Source: Porticoccus sp905181945 (GTDB lineage: Bacteria; Pseudomonadota; Gammaproteobacteria; Pseudomonadales; Porticoccaceae). Taken from it: a stretch of 64,000 nucleotides of DNA. The notes below the pieces were generated by a model that made no database searches, was not told where the DNA came from, and saw nothing but the letters and a program-made list of their open reading frames with translations. The position numbers and the translations under genes are program-made. Location of the stretch: contig NZ_CP159825.1 in assembly GCF_047729555.1 (NCBI RefSeq), positions 1,116,001 through 1,180,000 of the forward strand. The letters run 5' to 3'. This document shows positions 43,024 to 51,027 of the stretch, piece after piece. Position 1 is the stretch's first letter; each line of letters begins with the position of its first letter.

Positions 43024-44018
43024 GTCGTAATAAACGGCAAAAGAAACGCAACGTCACTGAGATTAGTGTCTCTTTTCTCGATGTTATTAGTTGTGGTTTT
43101 GGGGCCATAGTTCTTTTGCTGTTAATTGCCAAGACTGTTGATCCATCAGCATTTCAAACCGTAAAAAATCCTATAGAGGGTAGTATGGCTGCAATGCAGC
43201 AGCAACTATTTAAGATACGCGGCGAAACAACCGCACTCAATCTTTCCTTTCAATCTAAAGAAGAACAGCTCTCTGATATTCGCACTCGTATCGAAAATCT
43301 AAAAAAAGAGCTAGCCGAAATACAACAGAAAAAAAAAGCAGCAGCTAGACTAGAAAAAGCAGAGCGAAGCAAATTATTGCTTGCCCAACAAAATCTTACC
43401 GAAGAAATGAAGCGCCTTTTAATGGGCGTCGAACAATCTAAAAATGACATGATTGGGGGGATTCCTGTTGATAGCGAGTACATTATTTTTATCGTAGACA
43501 CATCAGGCAGTATGTTTAATTTCGCATGGCCTCGAGTGCGTAAAGAAATGATCAATATTCTTAATATCTATCCCCAAGTAAAGGGGATTCAGGTTATGAA
43601 CGATATGGGGGATTACATGTTTTCTAGCTTCAGTCGAAAATGGATACCCGACACACCTGCGCGCAGAAAAGCTATCTTAAATCGACTGGCCACCTGGACG
43701 CCTTTCAGTAACTCCAGCCCTGTTGAGGGGATCCAAAAAGCAATTCAACAATTTTATTCCTCAAATAAAAAAATTAGTCTTTATGTTTTTGGAGATGACT
43801 TTACGGGAAATTCTATTGGCCAAGTCTTGGATGCTACGGATAGAGCCAATCGAGATAATGGAGCCAATCCATTAGTGCGAATACATACCATTGGTTTCCC
43901 AGTTCACTTCCAGGTAGAAGGAGGAAATCTCGCAACAGCTACACGTTTTTCCGCCCTAATGCGTGCATTAAGTTACCGTAATAATGGCACCTTTATTGGT
44001 CTTACTGGGCTCAAATAA
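43020..44018 (+). CDS. Second VWA-domain protein with ExbD-like TM helix (operon gene 10)
   Basis: 332 aa, ATGA overlap with gene 9. The same architecture: basic N-tail (RNKRQKKRNVTE), TM helix ~17-38 in SVSFLDVISCGFGAIVLLLL with Asp21, a Lys/Glu/Gln-rich coiled coil ~55-140, then VWA from ~152 with DTSGS (160-164). The rest is more diverged than gene 9: YVFGDDFTG takes the place of the usual final MIDAS Asp motif. SFLD..xCGFGA is shared word for word in spirit by both proteins, showing duplication. Likely forms a hetero- or homodimer around the channel subunit of gene 7. Confidence 0.88.
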   Translation: MSRNKRQKKRNVTEISVSFLDVISCGFGAIVLLLLIAKTVDPSAFQTVKNPIEGSMAAMQQQLFKIRGETTALNLSFQSKEEQLSDIRTRIENLKKELAEIQQKKKAAARLEKAERSKLLLAQQNLTEEMKRLLMGVEQSKNDMIGGIPVDSEYIIFIVDTSGSMFNFAWPRVRKEMINILNIYPQVKGIQVMNDMGDYMFSSFSRKWIPDTPARRKAILNRLATWTPFSNSSPVEGIQKAIQQFYSSNKKISLYVFGDDFTGNSIGQVLDATDRANRDNGANPLVRIHTIGFPVHFQVEGGNLATATRFSALMRALSYRNNGTFIGLTGLK

Positions 44019-44648
44019 ATGGCTATCGTATTGAACACAAAATTCTCGTTAGGTTTAACTATTATTGTTTATTTGCTATTAACAGGATGCTCAACTCACG
44101 TAGTGGTAACAGGAGAGCACCCTCCCGTTTTAGTTCAACCTCTCGACTATAATGTCGGTTTAGTGCTAAACAGCTCATTTACTGATTACTCATTCACAAG
44201 AGAAAAAGACGACCAAAAAATTATCATCACTCTGGGAGACTCGCAAACTCAACTATTTTCTCAGATTTTTGAGGGTATATTTACCAGCACGCAAAGGCTT
44301 CAAGTGAAGCCCCAAATAACAACCAATCTTATGGATCTTGTAGTCATACCTCGTGTGGAAAAATTACAGGTATCTATGCCCGATGAAACCAGCCTTAACG
44401 TGTTTGAAGTATGGATACAATATAAGCTAGAAATATTTGACACAAATAGTGCACTCATCACCGAATGGTCAGTTAGTTCATATGGTAGGACGCAAACTCG
44501 TTTTCTTAAATCTACAGAAAGTGCCCTACATCAAGCCACTAATTCAGCCTTAAGAGATGCAGGGGCACAAATAGTAATTGGCTTTAATAGAATTCCAAAA
44601 ATCCGCGACTGGGTTAAGCGAAAAACGGGCTCAAATAATGCCAGATAA
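44019..44648 (+). CDS. Lipoprotein of unknown family (operon gene 11)
   Basis: 209 aa starting immediately after the gene 10 stop (TAA then ATG). Lipobox LLTGC with Cys24, +2 Thr, so probably outer membrane. The mature part alternates strands and helices: LDYNVGLVLNSSFTDYSF, then SQIFEGIFTSTQRLQVKP, and a C-terminal helix ESALHQATNSALRDAGAQIV. The general shape recalls LptE/auxiliary-lipoprotein folds, but I do not recognise a family. Its end overlaps gene 12 by 11 bp. Confidence 0.8.
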   Translation: MAIVLNTKFSLGLTIIVYLLLTGCSTHVVVTGEHPPVLVQPLDYNVGLVLNSSFTDYSFTREKDDQKIIITLGDSQTQLFSQIFEGIFTSTQRLQVKPQITTNLMDLVVIPRVEKLQVSMPDETSLNVFEVWIQYKLEIFDTNSALITEWSVSSYGRTQTRFLKSTESALHQATNSALRDAGAQIVIGFNRIPKIRDWVKRKTGSNNAR

Positions 44649-45306
44649 CACTTTATTGAGTACTGCTGCATGGTCTCTATTGCTTATTGCAATTCTTGCT
44701 GGTTGCTCGACATCTTCTATTGTTGACGAGCAAAGATCAGACACTGCCAGCCTGGAGCTGTCCTCTGGAGAAAGGCTGGTTATTATGGGAAGAAGACATG
44801 GAAATTCCTATGAAACTGAACCTGATTTTATCAATTGTATTAGCAATAATGTTGCCAATACAGGGAAGTTTTCGGTTATGCCAGAACAAGAATTTTTAGA
44901 TACATTGTATCCTTGGTTTGAACCCAGAGTAGCGCCATTAAAATTACAAGGCATGAGTAAAACTCTTGCTATTACTGTGGTTGCTGATCGAATTAAGGCC
45001 ATCGGCATCAGATATGTAATTTGGGTAGATGGAAGTACAGAAACTACAGAAGAAAAAGGCTCTATGCATTGTGGAATGGCGCCTAGCGGAGGCTGTTTTG
45101 GCTTTAAAAGCTGGGATAAAACTTCTTCTTACGAAGCGACTATTTGGGATTTGAAGCACTTAACCGAAAAAGGCAAAGTTAAGGTCGATAGTAAAGGGGC
45201 TTCATACATGCTAGGAATAATTGCACCCATACCTCTCATTGCTCAAGTAAAAGGAGTTGCCTGCGAAGATATTAGCAGTCAACTGAAAGGCTTCTTTAGT
45301 CAATAA
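44638..45306 (+). CDS. Lipoprotein of unknown family (operon gene 12)
   Basis: 222 aa from ATG 44638 inside the end of gene 11. Lipobox ILAGC with Cys23, +2 Thr. Notable segments are DFINCISNNVANTGKFSVMP, LYPWFEPRVAPL, a Cys/Gly-rich MHCGMAPSGGCFGF and SSYEATIWDLK. Mature cysteines at the first and third of these could form disulfides. I have an impression of similar hypothetical lipoproteins in other Proteobacteria but cannot name one. Last gene of the run; an AT-rich inverted repeat CAATAAA-N8-TTTATTG overlaps its stop (45301-45322). Confidence 0.8.
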   Translation: MPDNTLLSTAAWSLLLIAILAGCSTSSIVDEQRSDTASLELSSGERLVIMGRRHGNSYETEPDFINCISNNVANTGKFSVMPEQEFLDTLYPWFEPRVAPLKLQGMSKTLAITVVADRIKAIGIRYVIWVDGSTETTEEKGSMHCGMAPSGGCFGFKSWDKTSSYEATIWDLKHLTEKGKVKVDSKGASYMLGIIAPIPLIAQVKGVACEDISSQLKGFFSQ

Positions 45307-45395
45307 ATTTTATAGTTTATTGTCCAGACAGCTACAACAAAAAAATCTTTCAGTTAAAATAAAAAAGCAACGCAAAACCATCCGAGAAAACTTTT

Positions 45396-45887
45396 ATGAA
45401 AAATAAACACTCATCTAGTCCCAGTACTGAAATAATCACTGAATACATAATGAGCTATCTCGCGCCTCTAGATCCGCCGATAACTGTTGATGGCGGAATG
45501 ATTATAGCCAATGTGCGTCCGGGCGGCTGGGTTAAAGGTCCAAAGATTTGCGGTCAGTTCATTGCTCCTGGTGCTGACTGGCTACGTATTATGCCTTCAG
45601 GTGTTTTTCGTCTAGACGTAAGAGGCCTAATACAAACTAATGACAATGCATATATTTACTTAACTTATAACGGAATCATGAAAAATTCAGTAGAAAGCGC
45701 TGAGCGCTTAATTGGCGGGGAGCTACTAACAGATAAGGACATTCCTTATTTTGTAGCAGCGCCGACTTTTCAGACTTCCTCAGAAAAGTATAGCTGGCTT
45801 AATGAGATACAGACTATTAATAAAATGACTGAAATACAGTTTGGTAAAGAAGGTTACGTGAAATATGACGTGTTTGCTATTCGATGA
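45396..45887 (+). CDS. DUF3237 (UPF0311) family protein
   Basis: 163 aa soluble protein. Hallmarks of the family: GGWVKGPKICGQFIAPGADW, FRLDVRGLIQTNDNAYIYLT, and near the end PYFVAAPTFQTSSEKYSWLN, all forming a small beta-barrel. Function of the family is not established; members often sit near aromatic or fatty-acid catabolic genes. Same strand, 89 bp after the lipoprotein operon, with 214 bp of AT-rich sequence after it (45888-46101) where I see no clear element. Confidence 0.85.
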   Translation: MKNKHSSSPSTEIITEYIMSYLAPLDPPITVDGGMIIANVRPGGWVKGPKICGQFIAPGADWLRIMPSGVFRLDVRGLIQTNDNAYIYLTYNGIMKNSVESAERLIGGELLTDKDIPYFVAAPTFQTSSEKYSWLNEIQTINKMTEIQFGKEGYVKYDVFAIR

Positions 45888-46101
45888 TCAGCGTACAAGG
45901 CACTCTAATTATAAGATAAATAACAAAGAAGCTATTGATAAAAATTTTCACCATTACGCCTTAATTATATTTTTAAGCTCATTTTTATCAAAAATATGGA
46001 CGAGTTTAACCTAATCAAGCTGTAATATGACTATAATCAAAAAATTACTTATTTTTGCTACTAAAAAATATTAACCATCATTTTTTCAGGAGACAACACT
46101 G

Positions 46102-47115
46102 ATGTCGGGAAAAAACCATGTTTGGCGACTAAGAGAGCGTCCTGTTGGTAACATTACAGATGACACATTAAGCTTTGAAAGTGAAAGCATCCCTGAACCG
46201 AAAGACGGGGAATGCCTTTTTAGGCTCAACTATTTATCTCTTGACCCAACTAATCGCATTTGGATGAGTGATGAAGAGCAGTATATGCCGCCTGTCGCTC
46301 TTAATGATCCCATGAGAGGGGTTGTTTGCGGCACAGTACTCAAAAGTAATACGCCTGAATTTAAAGAGGGCGATATTGTTAGCGGTATTGGGACTTGGGC
46401 TGACTACCAAATAGGTACGCCAGGATCGGTCGGCCTATTAGGGGCTATAGGTGGTATATCGGTCATGAATGCTTTTGCCACTCTTGCGCTTGTCGGCCCC
46501 TCGGCATACTTTTGTTTACTTGACATCGGTGCACCAAAGGCTGGGGAAACTGTAGTTGTCTCTACTGCGGCTGGCGCTGTTGGCTCAATTGTTGGTCAAA
46601 TAGCGAAGATCAAAGGTTGTCATGTGGTTGGGTTAACCGGCTCTGATGAAAAATGTCGATGGATCAAAGAAGACCTAGGCTTTGATGAAGCCATTAATTA
46701 TAAAACCGAAAATATACCGGATGCTCTTGCTCGTAGCTGCCCGAATGGTATTGACATATATTTTGATAGCGTTGGCGGTAGCATTCTCGACGAATGCTTA
46801 AAGCTAATGAATCTTCATGGAAGAATCCCTACATGCGGTCTTATCTCACAATATAATTCACCGGATCCAGTACCGGGACCTTACAATTATGGCTTAATAT
46901 TGATGCATAGGTTGAAGATTCAGGGATTCATTATCCTGGACTATCTAGATCGCTTTCCTGAAGCAAATGAAGCCATTGTAAATTGGATGTCAGAAGGAAA
47001 AATAAAAGTGAGACTTGATGTTTCAGATGGCCTAAATTCCGCCCTACATAGCGTCAAAAAGCTATACACTGGGGAAAATACAGGAAAACTCATGGTCCGC
47101 GTTAAGGATGTTTAG
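46102..47115 (+). CDS. MDR-family NADP-dependent oxidoreductase (CurA/PTGR-like)
   Basis: 337 aa zinc-free medium-chain reductase. N-terminal VWRLRERPVGNITDDTL is typical of the leukotriene-B4-dehydrogenase/CurA branch. Rossmann fold with STAAGAVGSIVGQIAKIKGC, and DIYFDSVGGSILDECLKLMN in the second half. Cys ligands of zinc alcohol dehydrogenases are absent. Members reduce the C=C bond of alpha,beta-unsaturated ketones or aldehydes; the physiological substrate is unknown here. AGGAGA sits ten bases before the ATG. Convergent with the DUF3094-like gene. Confidence 0.9.
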   Translation: MSGKNHVWRLRERPVGNITDDTLSFESESIPEPKDGECLFRLNYLSLDPTNRIWMSDEEQYMPPVALNDPMRGVVCGTVLKSNTPEFKEGDIVSGIGTWADYQIGTPGSVGLLGAIGGISVMNAFATLALVGPSAYFCLLDIGAPKAGETVVVSTAAGAVGSIVGQIAKIKGCHVVGLTGSDEKCRWIKEDLGFDEAINYKTENIPDALARSCPNGIDIYFDSVGGSILDECLKLMNLHGRIPTCGLISQYNSPDPVPGPYNYGLILMHRLKIQGFIILDYLDRFPEANEAIVNWMSEGKIKVRLDVSDGLNSALHSVKKLYTGENTGKLMVRVKDV

Positions 47116-47235
47116 GCCAACCTAAACTGACATTGTGTAAATTTTCGTAATTTTCATGCAACTTCAACATACCACTCAGGTTTTCTCATGAAGGCCTGCA
47201 TGGTATATTGAAAATACATGAAGTGACAATTGCAG

Positions 47236-47424
47236 TTATACCGCGCCAACTAATCTGGCCAAAAACCAACTCACACCACCCATAACGGCCACAACGATCC
47301 ACCATAAAAATAGCAACCTAAATCGAAAAGGCTTTCGTTCAATGGAATGAATTCCAGAGTTGATTGTCTCGTTAATCCTGGCTAAGTCTTCTTCGTTGTA
47401 ATCTTCTTTGCTTCTCATGCCCAT
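47236..47424 (-). CDS. Small membrane protein, DUF3094-like
   Basis: 62 aa. Acidic N-terminal helix (EEDLARINETINSGIHSIE), then RKPFRFR and one TM helix (LLFLWWIVVAVMGGVSWFLA). The ERKPFRP-type motif plus single TM and the position beside bioD match the DUF3094 proteins found at the same place in Pseudomonas. Function unknown. It begins 42 bp after bioD and is probably the last gene of the bio operon. Confidence 0.75.
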   Translation of the reverse strand: MGMRSKEDYNEEDLARINETINSGIHSIERKPFRFRLLFLWWIVVAVMGGVSWFLARLVGAV

Positions 47425-47466
47425 AGTAAATTTTACCTCATCTTGCTCTTATTAGCCCGTCGTTTA

Positions 47467-48147
47467 TTATAACAAGGTTGTTATGTCGAGGCGATCAGCC
47501 ACTTCATCGACTGAAGCTCCAGGTTGGTAAGCGAGCTCTCCAATCATTGGGGAGGGAATCCAACGTTGTAAAGTCGAAATATTTTCTTTATAGCGATCCA
47601 TTTCTGGCACTATCTGGTTAGCTATCCAGCCTGTTAGCATCAAGCCATCTTTTTGGATAGCTTCGGAGGTCAATAATGCATGATTGATGCAACCAAGATT
47701 CATACCAACAACAAGCACCACAGGTAGTTTAAGCACTCTAGCTAGATCAGCAAAAGTTTCCCGCTCATTCAACGGTACCCTCCACCCTCCTGCACCCTCA
47801 ACAACACAAAAATCAGGCCTCTGCATCATTAGCCCGCGATAAAAACCAGCTAAACGATCAACACTTAAACGACGCCCTATTTCTGCGGCAGCTATATGTG
47901 GCGCAATTTCTGGTTTCAGCGCTACAGGGTTCAGTTGCTCATAGTTTACTGGCAAGGAGGTTTGAGCCAACAGCTTGATAGCATCACTATTCCGTAAGCC
48001 GTCCACTGTCATTTCGCATCCTGCAGCAACTGGCTTAAACCCTGACGTACTTAGCCCTAGTCTAGAAGCCGCGGCCAACATGCCTGTAGCAACATAGGTC
48101 TTTCCAACATCCGTACTGGTACCTGTAATGAAATAAGATTTAGACAT
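47467..48147 (-). CDS. bioD: Dethiobiotin synthetase BioD
   Basis: ATP-dependent carboxylation of 7,8-diaminopelargonate to close the ureido ring of dethiobiotin. 226 aa. P-loop GTSTDVGKTYVATGML at the N-terminus, GFKPVAAGCEM with the substrate Lys, and VVEGAGGWRVPLN. The ATG overlaps the bioH-bioC stop by 8 bp on the minus strand. The remaining pathway enzyme BioA is not in the window. Confidence 0.96.
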   Translation of the reverse strand: MSKSYFITGTSTDVGKTYVATGMLAAASRLGLSTSGFKPVAAGCEMTVDGLRNSDAIKLLAQTSLPVNYEQLNPVALKPEIAPHIAAAEIGRRLSVDRLAGFYRGLMMQRPDFCVVEGAGGWRVPLNERETFADLARVLKLPVVLVVGMNLGCINHALLTSEAIQKDGLMLTGWIANQIVPEMDRYKENISTLQRWIPSPMIGELAYQPGASVDEVADRLDITTLL

Positions 48148-49831
48148 TCAGGGTGCATACTCCATAGATTACTTGCCATGTAGCAGGCAGCTGTCCTCGA
48201 GAATCTCGGAACTTATCGTAAGCGCTCACTAAGTTACGAATGTTTTTAGAGCCAGTCATTCCTTTATTCTGCCCAGCATTCAAGTTATGTGCACCGAGAT
48301 CCTTCAGCTCTTTCATTAAATGACTGATATCGCGATAAGTTAGCTTGTGATCCTCAATTTCATAATCTTCGATATCAAAACCTGCTTGAGAAAAAGCTGT
48401 TTTCCAGCTATAAGGATCCAGGAATTGATTCACATGCACGTAGCTGTCAACTTCTATCCAAGATTTTCTTAATTCAGATAGTGTTTTACTACCAAGAGAA
48501 GTGAATGCTACTCGTCCACCAGGTTTAACTACACGAGAAATCTCATGAGCTAGCAGCGGCAACTGATCGCACCACTGGAAGGTCAAATTAGAAAAAATAA
48601 CATCTACAGAGTTATCAGCCAATGGGATATTTTCTGCATCTCCACATAACCAGAGATCAATTGAATCATGCCGTGATCGAGCAACCTCAAGCATCCCCTC
48701 AGCAAGATCTATACCTACAATCGTCGCAGAATTATATTTATTGGCGAGAGGTTTGACAAAAAATCCTGTACCGCAACCCAGATCAATTACTGTGTTTTGT
48801 GACACCCTATCAGGTAAAAAATTTAGTAGTTTTTCTCCAACCTGGCGCTGCAGACGAGAAACTGAATCGTAGCTATTTGCTGCGCGACTAAAAGAATCAG
48901 CTACTCTTTTTTTATCTAAAAAATAGCGTTTTTCTTTTAAAAAAGATAGCACGCTTGATGCTACTTTTTTTGTATTACTTATATGTAGCAAATGCCCTGC
49001 TTTCGGTATAATTTTTATTTGTTGCAATGGATTCAATATTTCAAATTCACTGGTTATATCTAAATTCACTAACTGGTCGACTTCACCAAAAATATGCAGT
49101 CCGGGAATTTTCAGCTTCCTCAAGGTGTCTCTATTGTCAATTTCAGCAAGTAGTTCTAGGCCCCGAAGCCAAGCATTGTGACAATAGCTGTTCTTTTTCC
49201 TATCAGTAAATTGCTTTAATCTTTCTATCACGCCCTTTTGTAATAATCGAAACAACTTTCGTTCTTCTGTATCACCGCGACACTGCAATGCATGAAAGCG
49301 CCTCAAACAAACAGCTGGCTGCTCATTAAACAGTGTCACAAAATCTTTAAATATTTTATCTGGCATACCGAAACTCCAGCCAGGTTGCTGAGTAAAACAA
49401 GGATTAGTGGCGACAGTAATTAAATTAGAGAACCGTGAGGGATGACGACCCGCTAGAGCTGTGGCGATCGCCCCCCCTAGAGACCACCCCATGATGCTAC
49501 ATTTGTTTGGCATCATGGCCAAAATAGCATCGAGATAATACTCTATTGGCCAGCTAAATTCTGTGTTGGTCTCCGAGCAAGCATCAGTCTCTAGTTTAAA
49601 AACATCATTTTGGCCAAACCCAGGTAGATCAATAGCTAAAATATTTAGAGTTCTTGTTAGTTCCGGTAGAATGAGCTCCCAGATACCACTATCAGCCCCC
49701 CAGCCATGGATGAGCACTAACGGTTCTGATTGAAGAAGTTGGCCTGTACAAGGATAGGTGTGTACAGCTAGCTTACTGATCAAAGGTTTAGCTTTTTGCC
49801 CCAATAAGCCAGAAAAATTATCAGTGCTCAT
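48140..49831 (-). CDS. bioHC: BioH-BioC fusion: pimeloyl-ACP methyl ester esterase plus malonyl-ACP O-methyltransferase
   Basis: One 563-aa chain with the opening and closing enzymes of pimelate-moiety synthesis. Residues ~1-300 are an alpha/beta hydrolase: HGWGADSGIW, nucleophile Ser117 in IMGWSLGGAIA, Asp252 in FGEVDQLVN and His280 in KAGHLLH, a full triad as in BioH. Residues ~308-563 are a SAM methyltransferase: VADSFSRAANSYDSVSRLQR, VIDLGCGTGFF (348-358) and FSNLTFQWCD as in BioC. No stop, frameshift or gap lies between the halves, so it is a true fusion. ATGA overlap with bioF and 8-bp overlap with bioD make it part of one operon. Confidence 0.95.
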   Translation of the reverse strand: MSTDNFSGLLGQKAKPLISKLAVHTYPCTGQLLQSEPLVLIHGWGADSGIWELILPELTRTLNILAIDLPGFGQNDVFKLETDACSETNTEFSWPIEYYLDAILAMMPNKCSIMGWSLGGAIATALAGRHPSRFSNLITVATNPCFTQQPGWSFGMPDKIFKDFVTLFNEQPAVCLRRFHALQCRGDTEERKLFRLLQKGVIERLKQFTDRKKNSYCHNAWLRGLELLAEIDNRDTLRKLKIPGLHIFGEVDQLVNLDITSEFEILNPLQQIKIIPKAGHLLHISNTKKVASSVLSFLKEKRYFLDKKRVADSFSRAANSYDSVSRLQRQVGEKLLNFLPDRVSQNTVIDLGCGTGFFVKPLANKYNSATIVGIDLAEGMLEVARSRHDSIDLWLCGDAENIPLADNSVDVIFSNLTFQWCDQLPLLAHEISRVVKPGGRVAFTSLGSKTLSELRKSWIEVDSYVHVNQFLDPYSWKTAFSQAGFDIEDYEIEDHKLTYRDISHLMKELKDLGAHNLNAGQNKGMTGSKNIRNLVSAYDKFRDSRGQLPATWQVIYGVCTLNV

Positions 49832-51012
49832 TTAACTAAACCCCGAAGATCCGTCAAGATGCCACTAAGGGTATCAAGAAGGGCATCAATTTCTTCTTCT
49901 GTGTGTTTTACAGAAAGAGTAATACGAAGCCTTGCGGAGTTTATAGGGACTGTAGGCCGGCGAATTGCCCCTACAAGGAAGCCATTTTCCCTCAATCGGT
50001 CGCCTACCTTAATTGCAAGCTCATCATCATAAAGCAAGATGGGCTGGATAGGGGTTGTAGATTTCATTAATTCCAATCCGAGCGTTTCTGCTCCGGAGCG
50101 AAAGCGAACTATAAGGCTGGCTAGTTTTTCACGTCGCCAAGTTTCTTGCTGTAAAATTTTAAGACTAGCACGTGTAGCTGAAGCGACGGCAGGCGGAAGT
50201 GCAGTAGTGTAAACATAGGTTCGTGCATATTGGATTAAAGTTTCGATTAATGCCTCAGAGCCTGCAACAAAAGCGCCAAAAGTTCCAAATGCCTTACCAA
50301 GAGTCCCAACCAAAATAGGAAGCTCCTCAATACTTAAGCCAAAGTGCTCAGCAAGACCACCCCCGTTATTCCCCATAACCCCAAATCCATGGGCATCATC
50401 AACCATTAGCCAACCTTGTTCTTTTTGACAGGCATTAACAAGATCAGGCAACACAGCCAGATCACCATCCATGCTAAATACGCCATCTGTCACAATCAGC
50501 TTTCTGCCGTTGACACCTTTCATTCTATTTAGCAAATCTGCAGTGTCAGAATGACGATAACGAGAGCATTTAGCTTTGCTAGCTACACCCCCATCAATTA
50601 ACGAAGCATGATTTAACCGATCCTCAAAGATATGATCATTTTTATTACCAGTAAGGGCCAGAATAGTCCCCAAATTAGCCATATACCCTGTAGAAAAAAG
50701 CAGCGCTCGGGGGCGCTGAGTGAAGACAGCCAGCTCTTCTTCTAAAGCCTGGTGCTCATAAGAATGGCCGTAGACTAAGTGTGATGCGCCACTGCCAACA
50801 CCAAAAGTTTCTGCACCTTTCCTGAAACTCGCAACAACAGATGGGTGGCTCGCCAAGCCCAAGTAATCATTACTGCAAAAAGCGATACAATCTTTACCGT
50901 TCACCTGTACATGGGTAGACTGCGGAGATTGTAATAAGTGCCGTTGACGATAAAGGTTATCCTCATTACGCTGAGCTAGTTTAATTAAAAGCTGCTGATC
51001 CATTGAAAACAT
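49828..51012 (-). CDS. bioF: 8-amino-7-oxononanoate synthase BioF
   Basis: PLP enzyme joining pimeloyl-ACP/CoA and L-alanine. 394 aa. PLP-binding Lys lies in VGTLGKAFGTFGAF; DDAHGFGVMG holds the Asp and His that contact the cofactor; FCSNDYLGLASHP and GSGASHLVYGHS are family motifs. The start ATG 51012 follows bioB by 15 bp; a second ATG three codons later is equally possible. Second gene of the bioB-bioF-bioHC-bioD operon. Confidence 0.97.
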   Translation of the reverse strand: MFSMDQQLLIKLAQRNEDNLYRQRHLLQSPQSTHVQVNGKDCIAFCSNDYLGLASHPSVVASFRKGAETFGVGSGASHLVYGHSYEHQALEEELAVFTQRPRALLFSTGYMANLGTILALTGNKNDHIFEDRLNHASLIDGGVASKAKCSRYRHSDTADLLNRMKGVNGRKLIVTDGVFSMDGDLAVLPDLVNACQKEQGWLMVDDAHGFGVMGNNGGGLAEHFGLSIEELPILVGTLGKAFGTFGAFVAGSEALIETLIQYARTYVYTTALPPAVASATRASLKILQQETWRREKLASLIVRFRSGAETLGLELMKSTTPIQPILLYDDELAIKVGDRLRENGFLVGAIRRPTVPINSARLRITLSVKHTEEEIDALLDTLSGILTDLRGLVK

Positions 51013-51027
51013 AATCAGTCAATCTTC

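Noticed and set aside
39804..44018. Zorya-type phage defence system because of the MotA-like gene
   Set aside because: No ZorB peptidoglycan-binding domain, no helicase or nuclease gene, and the neighbours are envelope proteins.
32580..45306. Tol-Pal or ordinary TonB-ExbB-ExbD operon
   Set aside because: No TolR/ExbD, TolA, TolB or Pal proteins; the partner domains are VWA and PEGA/FGE.
45301..45322. Terminator at the end of the 12-gene operon
   Set aside because: The CAATAAA/TTTATTG repeat has one G-C pair and no T-run, so I did not call it a terminator.
48140..49831. Sequencing frameshift joining separate bioH and bioC genes
   Set aside because: The frame is continuous through a normal linker, with intact motifs on both sides and no doubled start or ribosome-binding site.
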